DNA of 64,000 nt from Onchidella celtica (taxonomy: Eukaryota; Mollusca; Gastropoda; Systellommatophora; Onchidiidae): contig OZ007574.1 in the NCBI GenBank assembly GCA_963931925.1, positions 37,332,438 to 37,396,437 of the forward strand. The letters run 5' to 3'. A program made the translations under genes and the position numbers. This document shows, piece by piece, positions 36,581-47,549 of this stretch. Below the pieces are notes generated by a model. It was not told where the DNA came from, searched no databases, and saw only the letters and a program-made list of their open reading frames with translations. Numbering within the stretch: the first letter of the stretch is position 1; every line of letters starts with the position of its first letter.

Positions 36581-36878
36581 CTTCTTGGCAAGCTTTGACT
36601 GTCCCATGTCAGAAGCCCCCCCCCCCCCCCACTCTCGGCAGGCTGAGCCAGCGCTTTGAGCATAACACCGATCGGTTCCGTTTTCAGGGGCAATTTCAAT
36701 GCCAAGTTATTAAAATGATATGCAAAATCTAATTTACAAGGAGCGTCTCCATAAAACACAGCACATAAATTGGGTCCGTGAGGTGGAAAAGAAGGCGAGA
36801 GAGATTTTTCATTCTCCTGTGTCCTGTCTTACTCTAAAAATATACTTACTAGACATAATTATCTCGAACCTGCGGTAA

Positions 36879-37215
36879 GGGGACAAGGTGGTCTAGAGGC
36901 AAGGTGCTCGCCTCTCATGCCAAGGGTCCCGGGTTCTAAACCCGGGCAGTGCAGGCATGTTGGAAATTGGATTTTTCTCATATTTTCAAGTCCCTGGTCC
37001 TATTGGGGGGTAGGATCGAGTACCTAAGTCTTCTCGGATAAGGACGAAAAAATTCGGAGGGCCCGTGTGCACGTTGCGCACGTTAAAGATACCTTGGCAG
37101 TTGGAAATCGTAAAGAGCAGGCCGAAAGGCCGCTGCCCGGGCAAAATTGAAATTGAAATTAATAGATTAAGATTTATCCATATCACCCCCCCCCCTCCCC
37201 CACCAGCAACAACAA
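36879..37215 (+). mobile_element. tRNA-headed SINE, copy 2
   Basis: A-box-like TGGTCTAGAGG, B box GGTTCTAAACC (36932-36942, slightly off consensus), then the same body as 11839-12215 (CTTCTCGGATAAGGACGAAA, CGCACGTTAAAGATACC, GGCCGAAAGGCCGCTGCC). Ends with a C-rich patch where copy 1 has the AAGTGAGG tail. Confidence 0.85.
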
Positions 37216-37279
37216 AAATTTATTATTATTCATTATTAAAATATAATTATATTGTTATTAATAAATTTTCAAATATTAT

Positions 37280-37352
37280 TTGAGTTGTGAGTTGTGAACT
37301 GATGTGAGTTGTGAACTGCTGTGAGTTGTGAACTGTTGTGAGTTGTGATCTG
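37280..37352. repeat. Short tandem repeat of GAGTTGTGAACTG type
   Basis: About four units of 18-19 bp (GTGAGTTGTGAACTGNT). Confidence 0.8.
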
Positions 37353-37534
37353 CGCCTAACAGGCTTCGTTACAATTTGCTCCGAGATAGAGAGAGAGAGT
37401 GAGTGAGACAGCGAGAGGGAAAGAAGCAGTGCAGTGTGTTTAGCGCCTCGCAGGCAGCTCCATTCTGCTCTGTGGTTGACATGAGATTGTGTGCATATTA
37501 TGTACAATTAGAATGTGGGAGTGAATGCGTTTGT

Positions 37535-37625
37535 AAAGTAGTAAATAAGTTCTGTAAAGCGCTTAGAGCCTGTGGAACAGGGTTAAGCGCTATATAAATG
37601 CCATTTATTATTATTATTATTATTA
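37535..37625 (+). repeat. SINE-like 3' tail ending in (ATT)n
   Basis: GTAAAGCGCTTAGAGCC followed by GCGCTATATAAATGCC and ATTATT repeats, a widespread short-element tail in invertebrates (general knowledge). Confidence 0.55.
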
Positions 37626-38640
37626 AGTTAATAAACAATTTTGTCACATTGCTACCACAGTTAACCATTTCAGCACTGAAACGGTGTTGCTGTGAACTCG
37701 GTACTGCTTCATCAGCTACAAGTTTTAGTTCTGCATTACTAAGTTTTAAATACAGACGAGTAGCCTGATTTAGATTCATAATTATATACTTTAAAATAGC
37801 CGAAATAAGTGGATCTCAAAATAAACTGGATTTGAGAAAATCTAGCTTTCACAGCGTCAGTAGTCAAAGGGTTAAAAGAAAATAAACATGCTCAGAGGTT
37901 TCAAACTACGAAATAAGTTATAATTACGAACTAAAGCGACTTCTATCGAGGTCTAGAGTGAAAAAAACAACAACAACTCAGTATTTTCTTTTTCGGCCAT
38001 GTTACATAAGCACTCTTTTATATCACCCATGCATTCGCTCCTGGATGGCGCTGCGACACCTGGGAACGCAAAACGCAACAGCTGTCCTATCTTATTGTAT
38101 TTTGTATCTGTGATGTTATGGAATCTGTATTTCTTTGCATGGTTACCATTACTTGACGTGAATAGCGAAACAGGTTTTAGGACAGGCAAAATAGGTAGTA
38201 GAAGACAGTTCTGTCACGTTACGGAGAAAAGGCCGTATTTGCCAATGTAGGTCAGATTCATAAAAACAATAACAAAAAAAGATTACATCATTTTATAGCA
38301 TGAAACGTGTTCAATCTTTCTGTCTCTCTGGGTTTTACATTTCTGCGCATGATTGCCATTAGTTATGCTCCGTTTTGCCTGTCTTGAAACGGGTTCCGGC
38401 TATTCAAATCAGGTAGAAAGGGATTGCGCCCTGACCCGACCAAGCAGTGACGCATGTCAGGAACAAAACGACTTTATTTACATTTTTTATCCATTTTGTG
38501 CACAATTTGTGTGAAATTTCCCTTTAAGAAATGTTGACCAGCAATTTGTTTTTACTTTCATTTTCCATATAAGAAACCCGTCATTGCCCAGGGTAAAAGT
38601 TTCTAAACTGCGCTCCCCCCTCCCCCCCTCCCAACCCCTC
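37626..38640. other. Unrecognised; contains a diverged inverted repeat
   Basis: AAACAGGTTTTAGGACAGGC at about 38169 matches the complement of GCCTGTCTTGAAACGGGTT at about 38379. No ORF with support. Confidence 0.4.
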
Positions 38641-38755
38641 CCATCTCTGTCTCTATCTCTGTCTGTCTCTCTCTCTCTCTCTCTCTGTGTGTCTCTGTCT
38701 GACACTGTCCCTGTGTCTCTCTGCCGGCCTGTCTCTCTCATTGTCTCTCTTACTG

Positions 38756-38794
<39 letters not shown>

Positions 38795-38894
38795 CTCTCA
38801 TTGTCTCTCTTACTGTCTCTCGGTGTGTGTCTCTCTTTGTGTCTCTCTGTCTCTCTTTATCTCTCTCTGCTCTCTCTCTCTCTCTCTCTCTATC

Positions 38895-38925
<31 letters not shown>

Positions 38926-38950
38926 CTCACTCTCTCTCTCTCACTCTCTT
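38641..38950. repeat. CT / TCTG / TATC low-complexity tract
   Basis: Interrupted CT array with CTGTCTCTCT variants and a short TATC block at 38895-38925. Confidence 0.95.
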
Positions 38951-39352
38951 TTTGTATGTAGATATATACATGACGAGGCTTTTAAAATTTCTTTGGTATT
39001 TTGGATTGTTGTTTTTTTTCTTGTCCCTCATTGAAATCTGTCATCTAAGTCTTAACGCGTGACACACTGGCATTCTGTGTCCATTCAATTCGTGCCTCAC
39101 ACACTGCCACTTTGAGCACTCATTGATGGTTTAATCATCATTCTCACAGTCTCTATGCGTGCTCAAGTTTATAAATGATTTGCACAACCAACACAATGAA
39201 CCTATACACTTTGTTACACTATTATTATAGAAGTACAAGATTGTATTTATATATTTTATACGCACTCGTTTCTAGGCGAAGAACTGCATCAAACTGAAGG
39301 CATGGAAAAGAGACTACAGTCTTCCGTGCTCTATACTTGTACGTCAAAGGAA

Positions 39353-40222
39353 GGCCCCGTCCTCTCCTCCTCCCGACCTCACCCCCCCCCCCAGTCCCCG
39401 TCCTCTCCTCCTCCCGAACCCCCCCCCCCGGTCCCCGTCCTCTCCTCCTCCCGACCCCCCCCAGTCCCCGTCCTCTCCTCCTCCCGACCCCCCCCCGGTC
39501 CCCGTCCTCTCCTCCTCCCGACCCCCCCGGTCCCCGTCCTCTCCTCCTCCCGACCCCCCCCGGTCCCCGTCCTCTCCTCCTCCCGACCCCACCCCCCCGG
39601 TCCCCATCCTCTCCTCCTCCCGACCCCCCCCCGGTCAACGTCCTCTCCTCCTCCCGACCCCCCCCCCGGTCAACGTCCTCTCCTCCTCCCGACCTCACCC
39701 CCCCCGGTCCCCGTCCTCTCCTCCTCCCGACCCCCCCCCGGTCAACGTCCTCTCCTCCTCCCGACCCCCCCGGTCCCCGTCCTCTCCTCCTCCCGAACCC
39801 CCCCCCCGGTCCCCGTCCTCTCCTCCTCCCGAACCCCCCCCGGTCCCCGTCCTCTGCTCCTCCCGACCCCCCCCCGGTCCCCGTCCTCTCCTCCTCCCGA
39901 CCCCCCCCCCCGGTCCCCGTCCTCTCCTCCTCCCGACCCCCCCCCGGTCCCCGTCCTCTCCTCCTCCCGACCCCACCCCCCCAGTCCCCGTCCTCTCCTC
40001 CTCCCGACCCCCCCCCCCCGGTCCCCGTCCTCTCCTCCTCCCGACCCCCCCCCCGGTCCCCGTCCTCTCCTCCTCCCGACCCCACCCCGATCCCCGTCCT
40101 CTCCTCCTCCCGACCCCACCCCGGTCCCCGTCCTCTCCTCCTCCCGACCCCACCCCGGTCCCCGTCCTCTCTCCTCCCGACCCCACCCCCCCCCCCCAGT
40201 CCCGGTCCTCTCCCCCCCCCCC
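39353..40222. repeat. G/C-rich minisatellite, about 24 copies of 33-40 bp
   Basis: Unit: GTCCCCGTCCTCTCCTCC, TCCCGA, then a variable C run of 6-13. Length changes come mostly from the C run. The complementary strand has regular runs of three or more G. Long frames in all registers on both strands (GRRRGRGPGG-like and PRPLLLPTPP-like) result from the repeat and are not genes. Confidence 0.95.
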
Positions 40223-40244
40223 CCCCGACACCGCATGTGTTTAA

Positions 40245-40375
40245 CAGTTTGCCTGAAACTTCAATAAAATACAATAGGTCGATACATAAGCGACTGAGTT
40301 AGATTAGTTAACGCTTAAGAAACTTAATTTTGTAATTTTGAAACTGTCATTCAGACTGTAGTGCATTGTGTTTTG
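40245..40375 (+). repeat. Dispersed repeat D, copy 2
   Basis: CCTGAAACTTCAATAAAATA, GGTCGATACATAAGCGACTG, TTAGATTAGTTAACGCTT, TTTTGAAACTGTCATTCAG; same order as 19217-19390 and 51060-51236. Confidence 0.7.
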
Positions 40376-41936
40376 TTAACGATACTGAATTTACACATGT
40401 TATTTATGGAGATTCACTCTTGGTCACGATTTTATGCTATGCAACGAGTTATACTGGCTTTTGATTGCTCTGTCAGGAACAAAAATCCCACGCTTGATGA
40501 ATTATTCATGATGTCTGTTATGGTGTGAAGCGGATCAGATGAAAGTTTACACCATTGTGTATCCTGGCCTATCCTTGCAGCCAAAATGAAGTCATGAAAT
40601 CTTATGGTCTTATCATAAAAAAAAAAAAGTGGTGGAGTATTTCATTGTATATTTTGAGTATTTCAATTGCCACTTCCTTCCTTTTTTTTCTTCTCAACGC
40701 TGCAGTCTGAATAACAGTTTCAAAAATTATAAAAGTAATTTTCTGACAGTCGCGCGCGAGCTAACTTGCAGATATTGTGACAATAAAAATTTGTTAATAT
40801 TTGGCCTTCTTAGTTTGCACAGAGAGGCGCCATGCCGAACTTCCTAGCATACTTTTCGATTTTACCGGACGAAATAATGCATTTACAGCTATCATTTCTT
40901 CGGCGCTGCACTGAGATTTTTTGTTTTGGGCTCATGTTATCTATTTCTTCTTGTGACAGGATAAAAGTTGTTTTTTTTTTTTTTATGTACCCACATTGTA
41001 GCGCTAGTTTGTGCGACTAAAGGTACGGCTACTCATAGAAGTTTCTAGGCACTTGTGTGGTTGCCATTACTTGAATTACTCCCCTTGTGCACGGTAGCGC
41101 CAATCGCCATTCTTTGCACCGCTGTAAGGAAGCACGTTTTGATTGGTCAATTGGAAATTTTGACCAGCGGGTATCAGCTCCTGAATCATGTCTAAAATTT
41201 ACGTTTTCTTACTTATTAACTGTCAGAAAGACAGACGTGTGGGTTGATTTTCAAGAGTATGCAAGTGGTTAAGTGTGCAGATGCCGCCGATTTGCTCCCC
41301 GATGATGACACATAGAATTTTATAGAGACTAATGTGGTTCCGGCTCAACAGTAATTATCAATTATCATTCGAAGTAACATGCCCTGGTACTGGTGTTAGC
41401 TGCTGGTGGTCCGCTATCCTCAGCATGCTCGACTTGTACGGAGACGCATGGTACAGTGTATTATAATTAATGCATTATACAGTATTATGTTGACATTTGG
41501 ACAATGTCTTATTCATTAGGTTCACTAATGCACAAAGGTCCGTAGATGCCCTGCTTTAGTGCTAGATGATAACTATGGTCCGTTGGCCTCAAGATAATTA
41601 CGGTTTGCTTGTGTGCGTGTGTATTAATGCCTAGCTGCAGGCCATGATGATTTCTTGACGCATACATTATATCGTATATGATTCATCACAGCGAGTGACA
41701 CTACACACATGATTATACTATGGGTACTTGTTTCAAGGCTAATACTACTAATGCTATTTAAAAGAGAGTATTATGTTATAATTTAATGCTTAGTGCTCTG
41801 CAGGTGTTCGTGCAGTCACAAGCGGTGAGGCCCAGCACTGTAATTTTTGTCCAATTATGTGGCAATGAATTTTATGTTTCAATGAGTTTTACATGGGTTC
41901 CCACTTATAAATTCAATGAATTTCCACATGAACTAT
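40376..41936. other. No recognised feature
   Basis: Scattered short A/T runs (40617, 40970). Small open frames have no motif. Nothing further seen. Confidence 0.4.
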
Positions 41937-42066
41937 AGTATTGAAATTAATAGATTAAAATTTATCCATATCATCTCCCCCCCGCCAGAACAAGAAATAA
42001 TAAAACAAGTAAAGTGAGGTGTAAATGCCAAGGGCAGCGAACCTCCTAAAATAAAGACCTCAAATC
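41937..42066 (+). mobile_element. SINE 3' fragment (same family as 11839-12215)
   Basis: TTAATAGATTAAAATTTATCC matches the end of copy 2; AAGTGAGGTGTAAATGCCAA and CCTCCTAAAATAAAGACCTC match the end of copy 1. Head absent. Confidence 0.75.
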
Positions 42067-42564
42067 ATGAACTGACAGTATGAATTATGTTGAATGAGTT
42101 TCCTAAATGTGTGAGGGGCGGAATCGGGGAGGATAGTTCATGTACGCATTGGCATTGTCCTGCAGCTATAAAGGGGCATGACGCTCCAGTATCGGATAGA
42201 AAGTGGAGCCAGCCCGGTACAAAAGCCACGGAGCGTGTGAGTAATGTTTGGAGCAGGATGACCTGGACCGGTATGCCGTGTCTGTGTTATCAGCTGTTAC
42301 CTGGCCGTTCTTGATCGCTACTTTATGAAATGGCAGCTTTGGATTTGTTGTGCCCCGCTCATTATAATAGAATGATTGTAATACTGCTCCTTGATAATGT
42401 CCATTCACAAGTTTACATTACGTCCACCGTTGCCGGAGACTCTTTATATTTTAATTCTTACTTGTACTTCGCTATCATTAGCATTTATATCCTCATATAA
42501 TTACATGTATCATGTTGATGTTTTGAAAATTACCCGATTTCTGTGTATGCTCACCATTGCAGGC
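42067..42564. other. No recognised feature
   Basis: No supported ORF or repeat. Confidence 0.35.
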
Positions 42565-42662
42565 ACTATTACTGCGGATCCATGAAAGAATTATTTTCTG
42601 AGGTGGCATCCTGTCCTTTCTGAGAGAGACTATGATCTACAACTTGATTTAATAATTTTATA

Positions 42663-43084
42663 GGCCCATTGCGGAGGACGTCACAGGGTGTTTTTGTTTT
42701 GTTCTTCCGACACCAAAGATGGCCGGTGGATCAGCTGATGAGTGTAACTTCGAGATATGTCTAAGCGGTTAAAATGTCTGCTGGTTGCATTGCAGTTGAC
42801 TGTTATGACAAGGGTGGAAAGGATGGATCCAAGCTGGTCAGATTCCCTACCATCCGTGTAAACAAGGGAAAGGAAGTGAAAGAATTGACCGAACGTCTCC
42901 CATATGCATGTACACACGTGCCATTGTTTACTGTAGCGAACTACTTTTAGCTCGCCGCCGGTTGGTTCGCCACGCCTCAAGTGCTCGCAGTGCAAATCAG
43001 CTAACGAATCAAAATCAAAGGTACTATCGCCATGGTTATGCGTCGGTCCTTCCATCAAAGATGGCCGATATGCTCAGTGGGCCT
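42663..43084. mobile_element. 422-bp TIR element with a THAP-like ORF, inserted in repeat E
   Basis: Ends GGCCCATTG and CAGTGGGCC, extended by flanking TATA on both sides (13-bp inverted ends overall). Compared with the uninterrupted repeat at 53585-53812, the insertion point is the single TATA of the empty site. It carries the small ORF 42774-42950. CAAAGATGGCCG occurs near each end. Superfamily uncertain. Confidence 0.75.
42774..42950 (+). CDS. Truncated THAP-like zinc-finger start, 58 codons, transposon-borne
   Basis: Begins MSAGCIAVDCYDKGGKDG and continues SKLVRFPTIR. The N-terminal C-x4-C and the FP dipeptide about 14 residues later are how THAP DNA-binding domains start (C-x2-4-C ... 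C-x2-H). The distal Cys/His pair, the conserved Trp and the AVPTIF box are not recognisable. THAP domains occur in P-type and Kolobok transposases and in host proteins. This looks like the shortened transposase start left in a non-autonomous element. Confidence 0.45.
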   Translation: MSAGCIAVDCYDKGGKDGSKLVRFPTIRVNKGKEVKELTERLPYACTHVPLFTVANYF

Positions 43085-43300
43085 ATATTGGTTTACAAAA
43101 CGTTTTCCAGTTCTGTACAAAACAACTTTTTCAGAATTTCACCAATGCGTTAAAATTATATTAATGTATTTAATTCTATGTTAATAACAGCTCTGAATAC
43201 GAAATATAAATAAGGAATATGTACAGAAATGGATCGTGAGAGGCGCAAAGTGGCCGTTATCGTGCCGACGGGCCGTAAATTCCAAACTCAAACGCTGTAA

Positions 43301-44288
43301 ATAATTTAGTTAAATCGAGATGGCAGGAGAGAGAGAGAGATGGGATGAATAAACATGAAATAATAAACTACAGTTTATCGAAGATCAGCTTGGACAGTGG
43401 ACTCATGCCTCTCAACAAAGTTGGAGAGATGGAATTGTCCTTAGTAGACTCCGTCTGGGTCATATCCAGCTCACACACTCTTTGTTTTTTTACTTATGTG
43501 GGAAGACCCACATACAAAGTTACAATAATGTAGAGAGGAAAAGCCGAAAAAGAACACAAATAGAAAAAAAAAACATCATTTTTTATAACTCAGGTGACAA
43601 TTAGTGCAATTCCATCATCCAGCAGAAATTAAATACTTCACATAAAACTAAATACACACTACATTTTTTCACATAATTAACTCCATCTGTCCAGATCCAC
43701 TTGAAACGTTACAGAATGCTAACCAGTAATATTCAATAATGACAATAAGAACACCAAATCATCTTGTTTACACTTGAAAATAAGAGAAATATCAATATCA
43801 GAATCATCATCGTCGTCATCGTGAAATAGTATAAAGATAAGAGGGAATGTAAAAATGACCTACACATCATTCTAGAAATTTACAAGCAGTAACGTCTGTA
43901 TCAACTATATGTAAAAAATATTTCCTAAATCTTTTCAATTATTCAAGTAGAACTGGACAGAAAGCTTAGTAAAGTAGACTTGACACTTGTCTAAACTGCC
44001 AGATTAAATCCACTGAGACAACAGTGCATTGTATAAAGTAATTACTGTATGTGACGGCAAAAATTCGATGGATCATGTTGCCTTAACATTTCTTGTTAGT
44101 AAATTCTGTGATAGCTTATTTGTAGAACGGTATACATTTATTGTAGCTCATGGTTTAAGGCACTGGAATAGTTTGCAGGGCATTTGAAAGATTGCAGTTA
44201 TGTGTTATAGTGAATAAGTGTATGTCATTTGCGGGTGAAATAAATTTTAAAAACTTATTGTTGTAACCTTGAATATTTTGCCTGAATG
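43301..44288. other. No recognised feature
   Basis: AT-rich. Small GA tract at 43327-43342. Nothing coding. Confidence 0.4.
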
Positions 44289-44571
44289 TGGGAGTATAAT
44301 CTGGACTGGTGGGATATAGTTTGGTCTAGCCTAAAGTATACCCCAGGGTATAAACTGGCCTACCGCAGAATATACCCGGCGTTCAAAATAGACTAAGCCA
44401 CTTTAACTCCATCATAGCAGCCCAGATTATACCCGGGCCAGATTACACCAGGGGTTAAAGGAGCCTGGCCTATTTTATGTCTCCAGGTATATTCTGGGCT
44501 AAGCCATTTTATACCCCGGGGTATACTTTAGGCTAGGCCAGACTATACTCCACCAGTCCAAATAATACCCC
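44289..44571. mobile_element. Foldback (hairpin) element, 283 bp
   Basis: Left arm from GGGAGTATAATCTGGACTGG and right arm ending CCAGTCCAAATAATACCCC are inverted repeats over about 90 bp, roughly 85% matching by eye. The shared segment GCCTAAAGTATACCCC is perfect. Inner parts also pair (ACTAAGCCACTTTAACTCC with GGGGTTAAAGGAGCCTGGCC). Within the arms, motifs such as TATACCCCGGGGTATA are themselves palindromic. No ORF. Confidence 0.85.
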
Positions 44572-44615
44572 ATCTGTCCAGATCCTGGCTGGGTCTAAAT
44601 GAATCTACATCTAGA

Positions 44616-45990
44616 AATTTCTTTTTCAGTCCACGAGCCCAAGGGGGTCTCGGAGTTCCTAATCCTGCCATTTTATACCACGCTAAACACCTTGCGTTTC
44701 ACCTAGAAATGTTGAATAATGATGATGTTTTAGTCAAAAATGCTGCGACCCAATCACTTGATTTGCATATGACTAAAAGAAAAGTGTCAAAAGTAGAGAG
44801 TGATGGAGAAAATATAAATTTTGCAGGATATGAACTAAAAGAAAATGGTCAACTTAATAAGAAAAGCAAGGTCAACTGGTCAAAATCAAATTGGGTCAAC
44901 CTCCAGGAGGTGTGTGCCAGAGAAAAAATTGAACTACAGGAATCTAACAATATCTTTAAATACAATGTCGAGGTTGATGATGATGTTCATTTTTCTCTTC
45001 ATGATCATGTGAAATTTCAAAAATGTTATAAAAATGTGAAACTAAATAATGTTGTTGAAGAACTGAAAAGTTTGAAATCACAAGGAAGAATAATTAGAGA
45101 AAATGGGAACAACATTGATTACACTGTATCTTGTAACTTTTTAACCAACCACAAAATAAGTGATAAAGTACGAACGTTTTGTGTGAAAGGGAGGATGCAA
45201 GTGCTTGAATGTGAGAGTCTTTTGCACACATACTATCCAAACAGTTATTCAAAAACATGTAAACTCTGTAATTTCTATGCTGAGACAGTATCCCATGTTT
45301 TGAATGGATGTAAAAAACTGAAGCCGCTTTACCAGCAAAGACACAACAAAGTTGTCAATAAGATCTTTGAGAAAGTAAGTGATGTGTACAAAAGGAACAC
45401 GCATGTCTCATTGAAAAAAGACACACCTTTAAGGCCAGCTCATTTTGATAACACCCAAGAAAATTTTGACACCACTGCCAACAGGCCTGATATTACAATT
45501 ATTGATCGTGAACACAAAAGAGTATGGCTTGTAGAGGTTGCAGTCTGTTTTGATGCCCATATTGAAAACTGCTACCAAAATAAATTTAATAAATATTTCC
45601 CCCTCAGTATGGAGATAAACAAAATGGGCTTTAACACCTGTGTAATTGTTTTGATTGTTGGCAGTCTGGGCCACATTCATAAAAATTTTTCTAAAGGATT
45701 GTTCCAACTAAATGTTAGAAAATATGAAATCAGGGGTCTCTGCCAATACTTACGCAATAGTGCAATATTCTCATCCCATCACATATGGAAACGCCGTTGT
45801 AAATCCCATCCTCTATAATCTATGTACTGTGTCATTATCCTTTCATATCATTATTTCAATATTCTTCATGAGTCTTGTTTCCTGTTTACCTGCATCCAGC
45901 ATGCTACCATCCATTTTGATGTATTTCTCATCATCATTTTTCTATGATGTTACATTACTTGTAATGTATTATAGAGAAATAAAGATATTG
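44616..45990 (+). mobile_element. LINE with restriction-like endonuclease end (R2/R4/NeSL-type), 5'-truncated
   Basis: The open frame runs from about 44625 (GLGVPNPAILYHAKHL) through 44709 to the stop at 45818. It has the zinc-knuckle CKLCNFYAETVSHVLNGC (C-x2-C...H-x4-C), then RPDITIIDREHKRVWLVEVA, which fits the R/K-P-D-x12-14-D/E site of restriction-like endonucleases of early-branching LINEs. The end motif IVGSLGHIHKNF resembles the VIGALG-type close. After the stop come an AATAAA-containing tail and (ATGT)n, as expected for a target-primed 3' end. The reverse transcriptase part is missing, but the remaining frame of about 370 codons has no stop, so the insertion may be fairly recent. Confidence 0.85.
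44709..45818 (+). CDS. LINE ORF C-terminal part: zinc knuckle plus PD-(D/E)xK endonuclease
   Basis: 369-codon open frame, not a host gene. The first Met is not a true start, because the frame continues upstream with LINE-like sequence. By family knowledge the endonuclease would nick target DNA and the knuckle would bind nucleic acid. Both key motifs appear intact by eye; the reverse transcriptase needed for activity is absent. Confidence 0.8.
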   Translation: MLNNDDVLVKNAATQSLDLHMTKRKVSKVESDGENINFAGYELKENGQLNKKSKVNWSKSNWVNLQEVCAREKIELQESNNIFKYNVEVDDDVHFSLHDHVKFQKCYKNVKLNNVVEELKSLKSQGRIIRENGNNIDYTVSCNFLTNHKISDKVRTFCVKGRMQVLECESLLHTYYPNSYSKTCKLCNFYAETVSHVLNGCKKLKPLYQQRHNKVVNKIFEKVSDVYKRNTHVSLKKDTPLRPAHFDNTQENFDTTANRPDITIIDREHKRVWLVEVAVCFDAHIENCYQNKFNKYFPLSMEINKMGFNTCVIVLIVGSLGHIHKNFSKGLFQLNVRKYEIRGLCQYLRNSAIFSSHHIWKRRCKSHPL

Positions 45991-46160
45991 ATATGTATGT
46001 ATGTATGTATGTATGTATGTGTATGGATATGTGTGTATCAATGTATGTGCGTATGTATGTGTGCGTGCGTGCGAGTGTGTGTGTGTGTGTGTGCGTCGTT
46101 GTGTGTGTGTGTGTTTATGGTGGTGTCTGTGTCCGTGTGTGTGTGTGTGTGTGTGAGTCA
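45991..46160. repeat. (ATGT)n and (GT)n microsatellite
   Basis: Starts exactly at the LINE 3' end with TATG repeats and grades into GT with interruptions. Confidence 0.95.
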
Positions 46161-47549
46161 AATTCCCAGTGTTCTATATTTTCAACAAAAGCTCGCCCCG
46201 CGATGGCGTATCAGTTTTATCGTTTTGCATTCACACAGCTGATAACATGACACTGTTTATTTATTTTGTAAATCGTTTAATTTCGAATATACATGCCAAT
46301 GTTTATCTTGTTCCTAAAAGTAGATACCGAGTTATGGCTCTCAGAGATAAGCAAACCTAAAATGTCCGCCACATTCAGAATAGAAATATGTTTCTCCAAA
46401 TTCAGTTAGCCAAACGTTAACAACACTGTCATGCCATTCGGTGCAATATCAGGGGGAATACATGAGTTGCACACGAAATCATTATCTATTCAGGGCAATG
46501 CTCCCAGGTAATCAATTGATATTGATAAAACACACAGCATTAATATGACACTTTAGGTCTTTCTTTGATTCACAGAAACGTTTCATAATATGTAACATTA
46601 TTGTATTCAACAACTATGATCGTAATCATCTCCAAACCTTCGACTTGATAAAAGTAAAAATGAAATATAATTATACAGCACAGTAAAAACAAGACAAATA
46701 CTTTACATGTGTAAATCGGTCAAGGTTTCAAAACATCATTTATATCATGGTGACATTGACATGAAAAATGGATTCAATTCATTGTAATCGGTTGTCTGTA
46801 CCTGTTTTGCCAGGAATTTCCTACACTACACGCGCAGCTAGTTTTATTCACATTCTGATTGGACAATGAGATGGAAACAAACATGACTGAACGTGACTGT
46901 ATTCTTCCATTTCCTAGGGGAAACGATTGCCATACTGTTTTATGTGCATTTTTGCCTTTTCGGGAAAATGAGGATGGAAGTTTGGTCGGGAAAAGGGCTA
47001 AAACACATACTACATCACGTCACAAACACATGTCTGGGAAAGTTTTTGTACGATTGGAATGACACTTACACATAATGAAATTATGAGTGGGGGAACCACT
47101 TTCGTGACCAAACCTGAAAGTTGGCAAAATGTATTCAACAATATGGCAAATATCCCTTAAGTTTTTATTTTATTTTTGGAGGGGGGTGGGGTGGCACAGT
47201 TTTCGTTTTACTTGAGATATTCAGTAAAATAGTGCTCAATGGGGCTGGATATTAAGTTATAATGAAGCAAAAAAAACCAACAAATAAACAAACAAAAACA
47301 ACTAACAAAACAACGTCTCATTTGTATCGTATTTAAGATGGTAAAAAGCAGGCGTCAACACTTAGTACAAAAATAATAAAATTAGAACATACGCAATGCT
47401 ATCTCTCTCCCATGTCCTCCTCGAATCAGTGCACAACAATACAGGTAATTTACAGTGAATGAAAGAAAAAAAAAAAAAGAGGAAGGAACATGACTTCTGT
47501 AAAAATGTAGCTCACATATTAGAGTAACAGTTTAGTCCCTCAGACACCT
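46161..47549. other. No recognised feature
   Basis: The stretch around 46840-47070 has short overlapping frames without motifs. G-rich patch near 47180. Confidence 0.4.

Larger units (their letters stand above)
42565..43300 (+). repeat. Dispersed repeat E, long copy, interrupted by a TIR element
   Basis: 42565-42662 and 43085-43300 together match 53585-53812: CTGCGGATCCATGAAA, CTGAGAGAGACTATGATCTACAA, TTGATTTAATAATTTTATA, then CTGTACAAAACAACTTTTTC, ACCAATGCGTTAAAATTATAT and AATGTATTTAATTCTATGTTA. It continues into GCGCAAAGTGGCCGTTATCG and a CCAAACTCAAAC tail. Confidence 0.8.

Noticed and set aside
39225-40302. Frames up to 349 codons (GRRRGRGPGG, PRPLLLPTPP) on both strands
   Set aside because: All registers of a minisatellite stay open; no unique coding sequence.
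42087-42314. 75-codon frame
   Set aside because: Overlaps an equal-length frame on the other strand; no motif.
44709-45818. Possible host gene of 369 codons
   Set aside because: The frame continues upstream of the first Met with LINE sequence and ends in a LINE-type zinc knuckle and endonuclease, so it is a retrotransposon.
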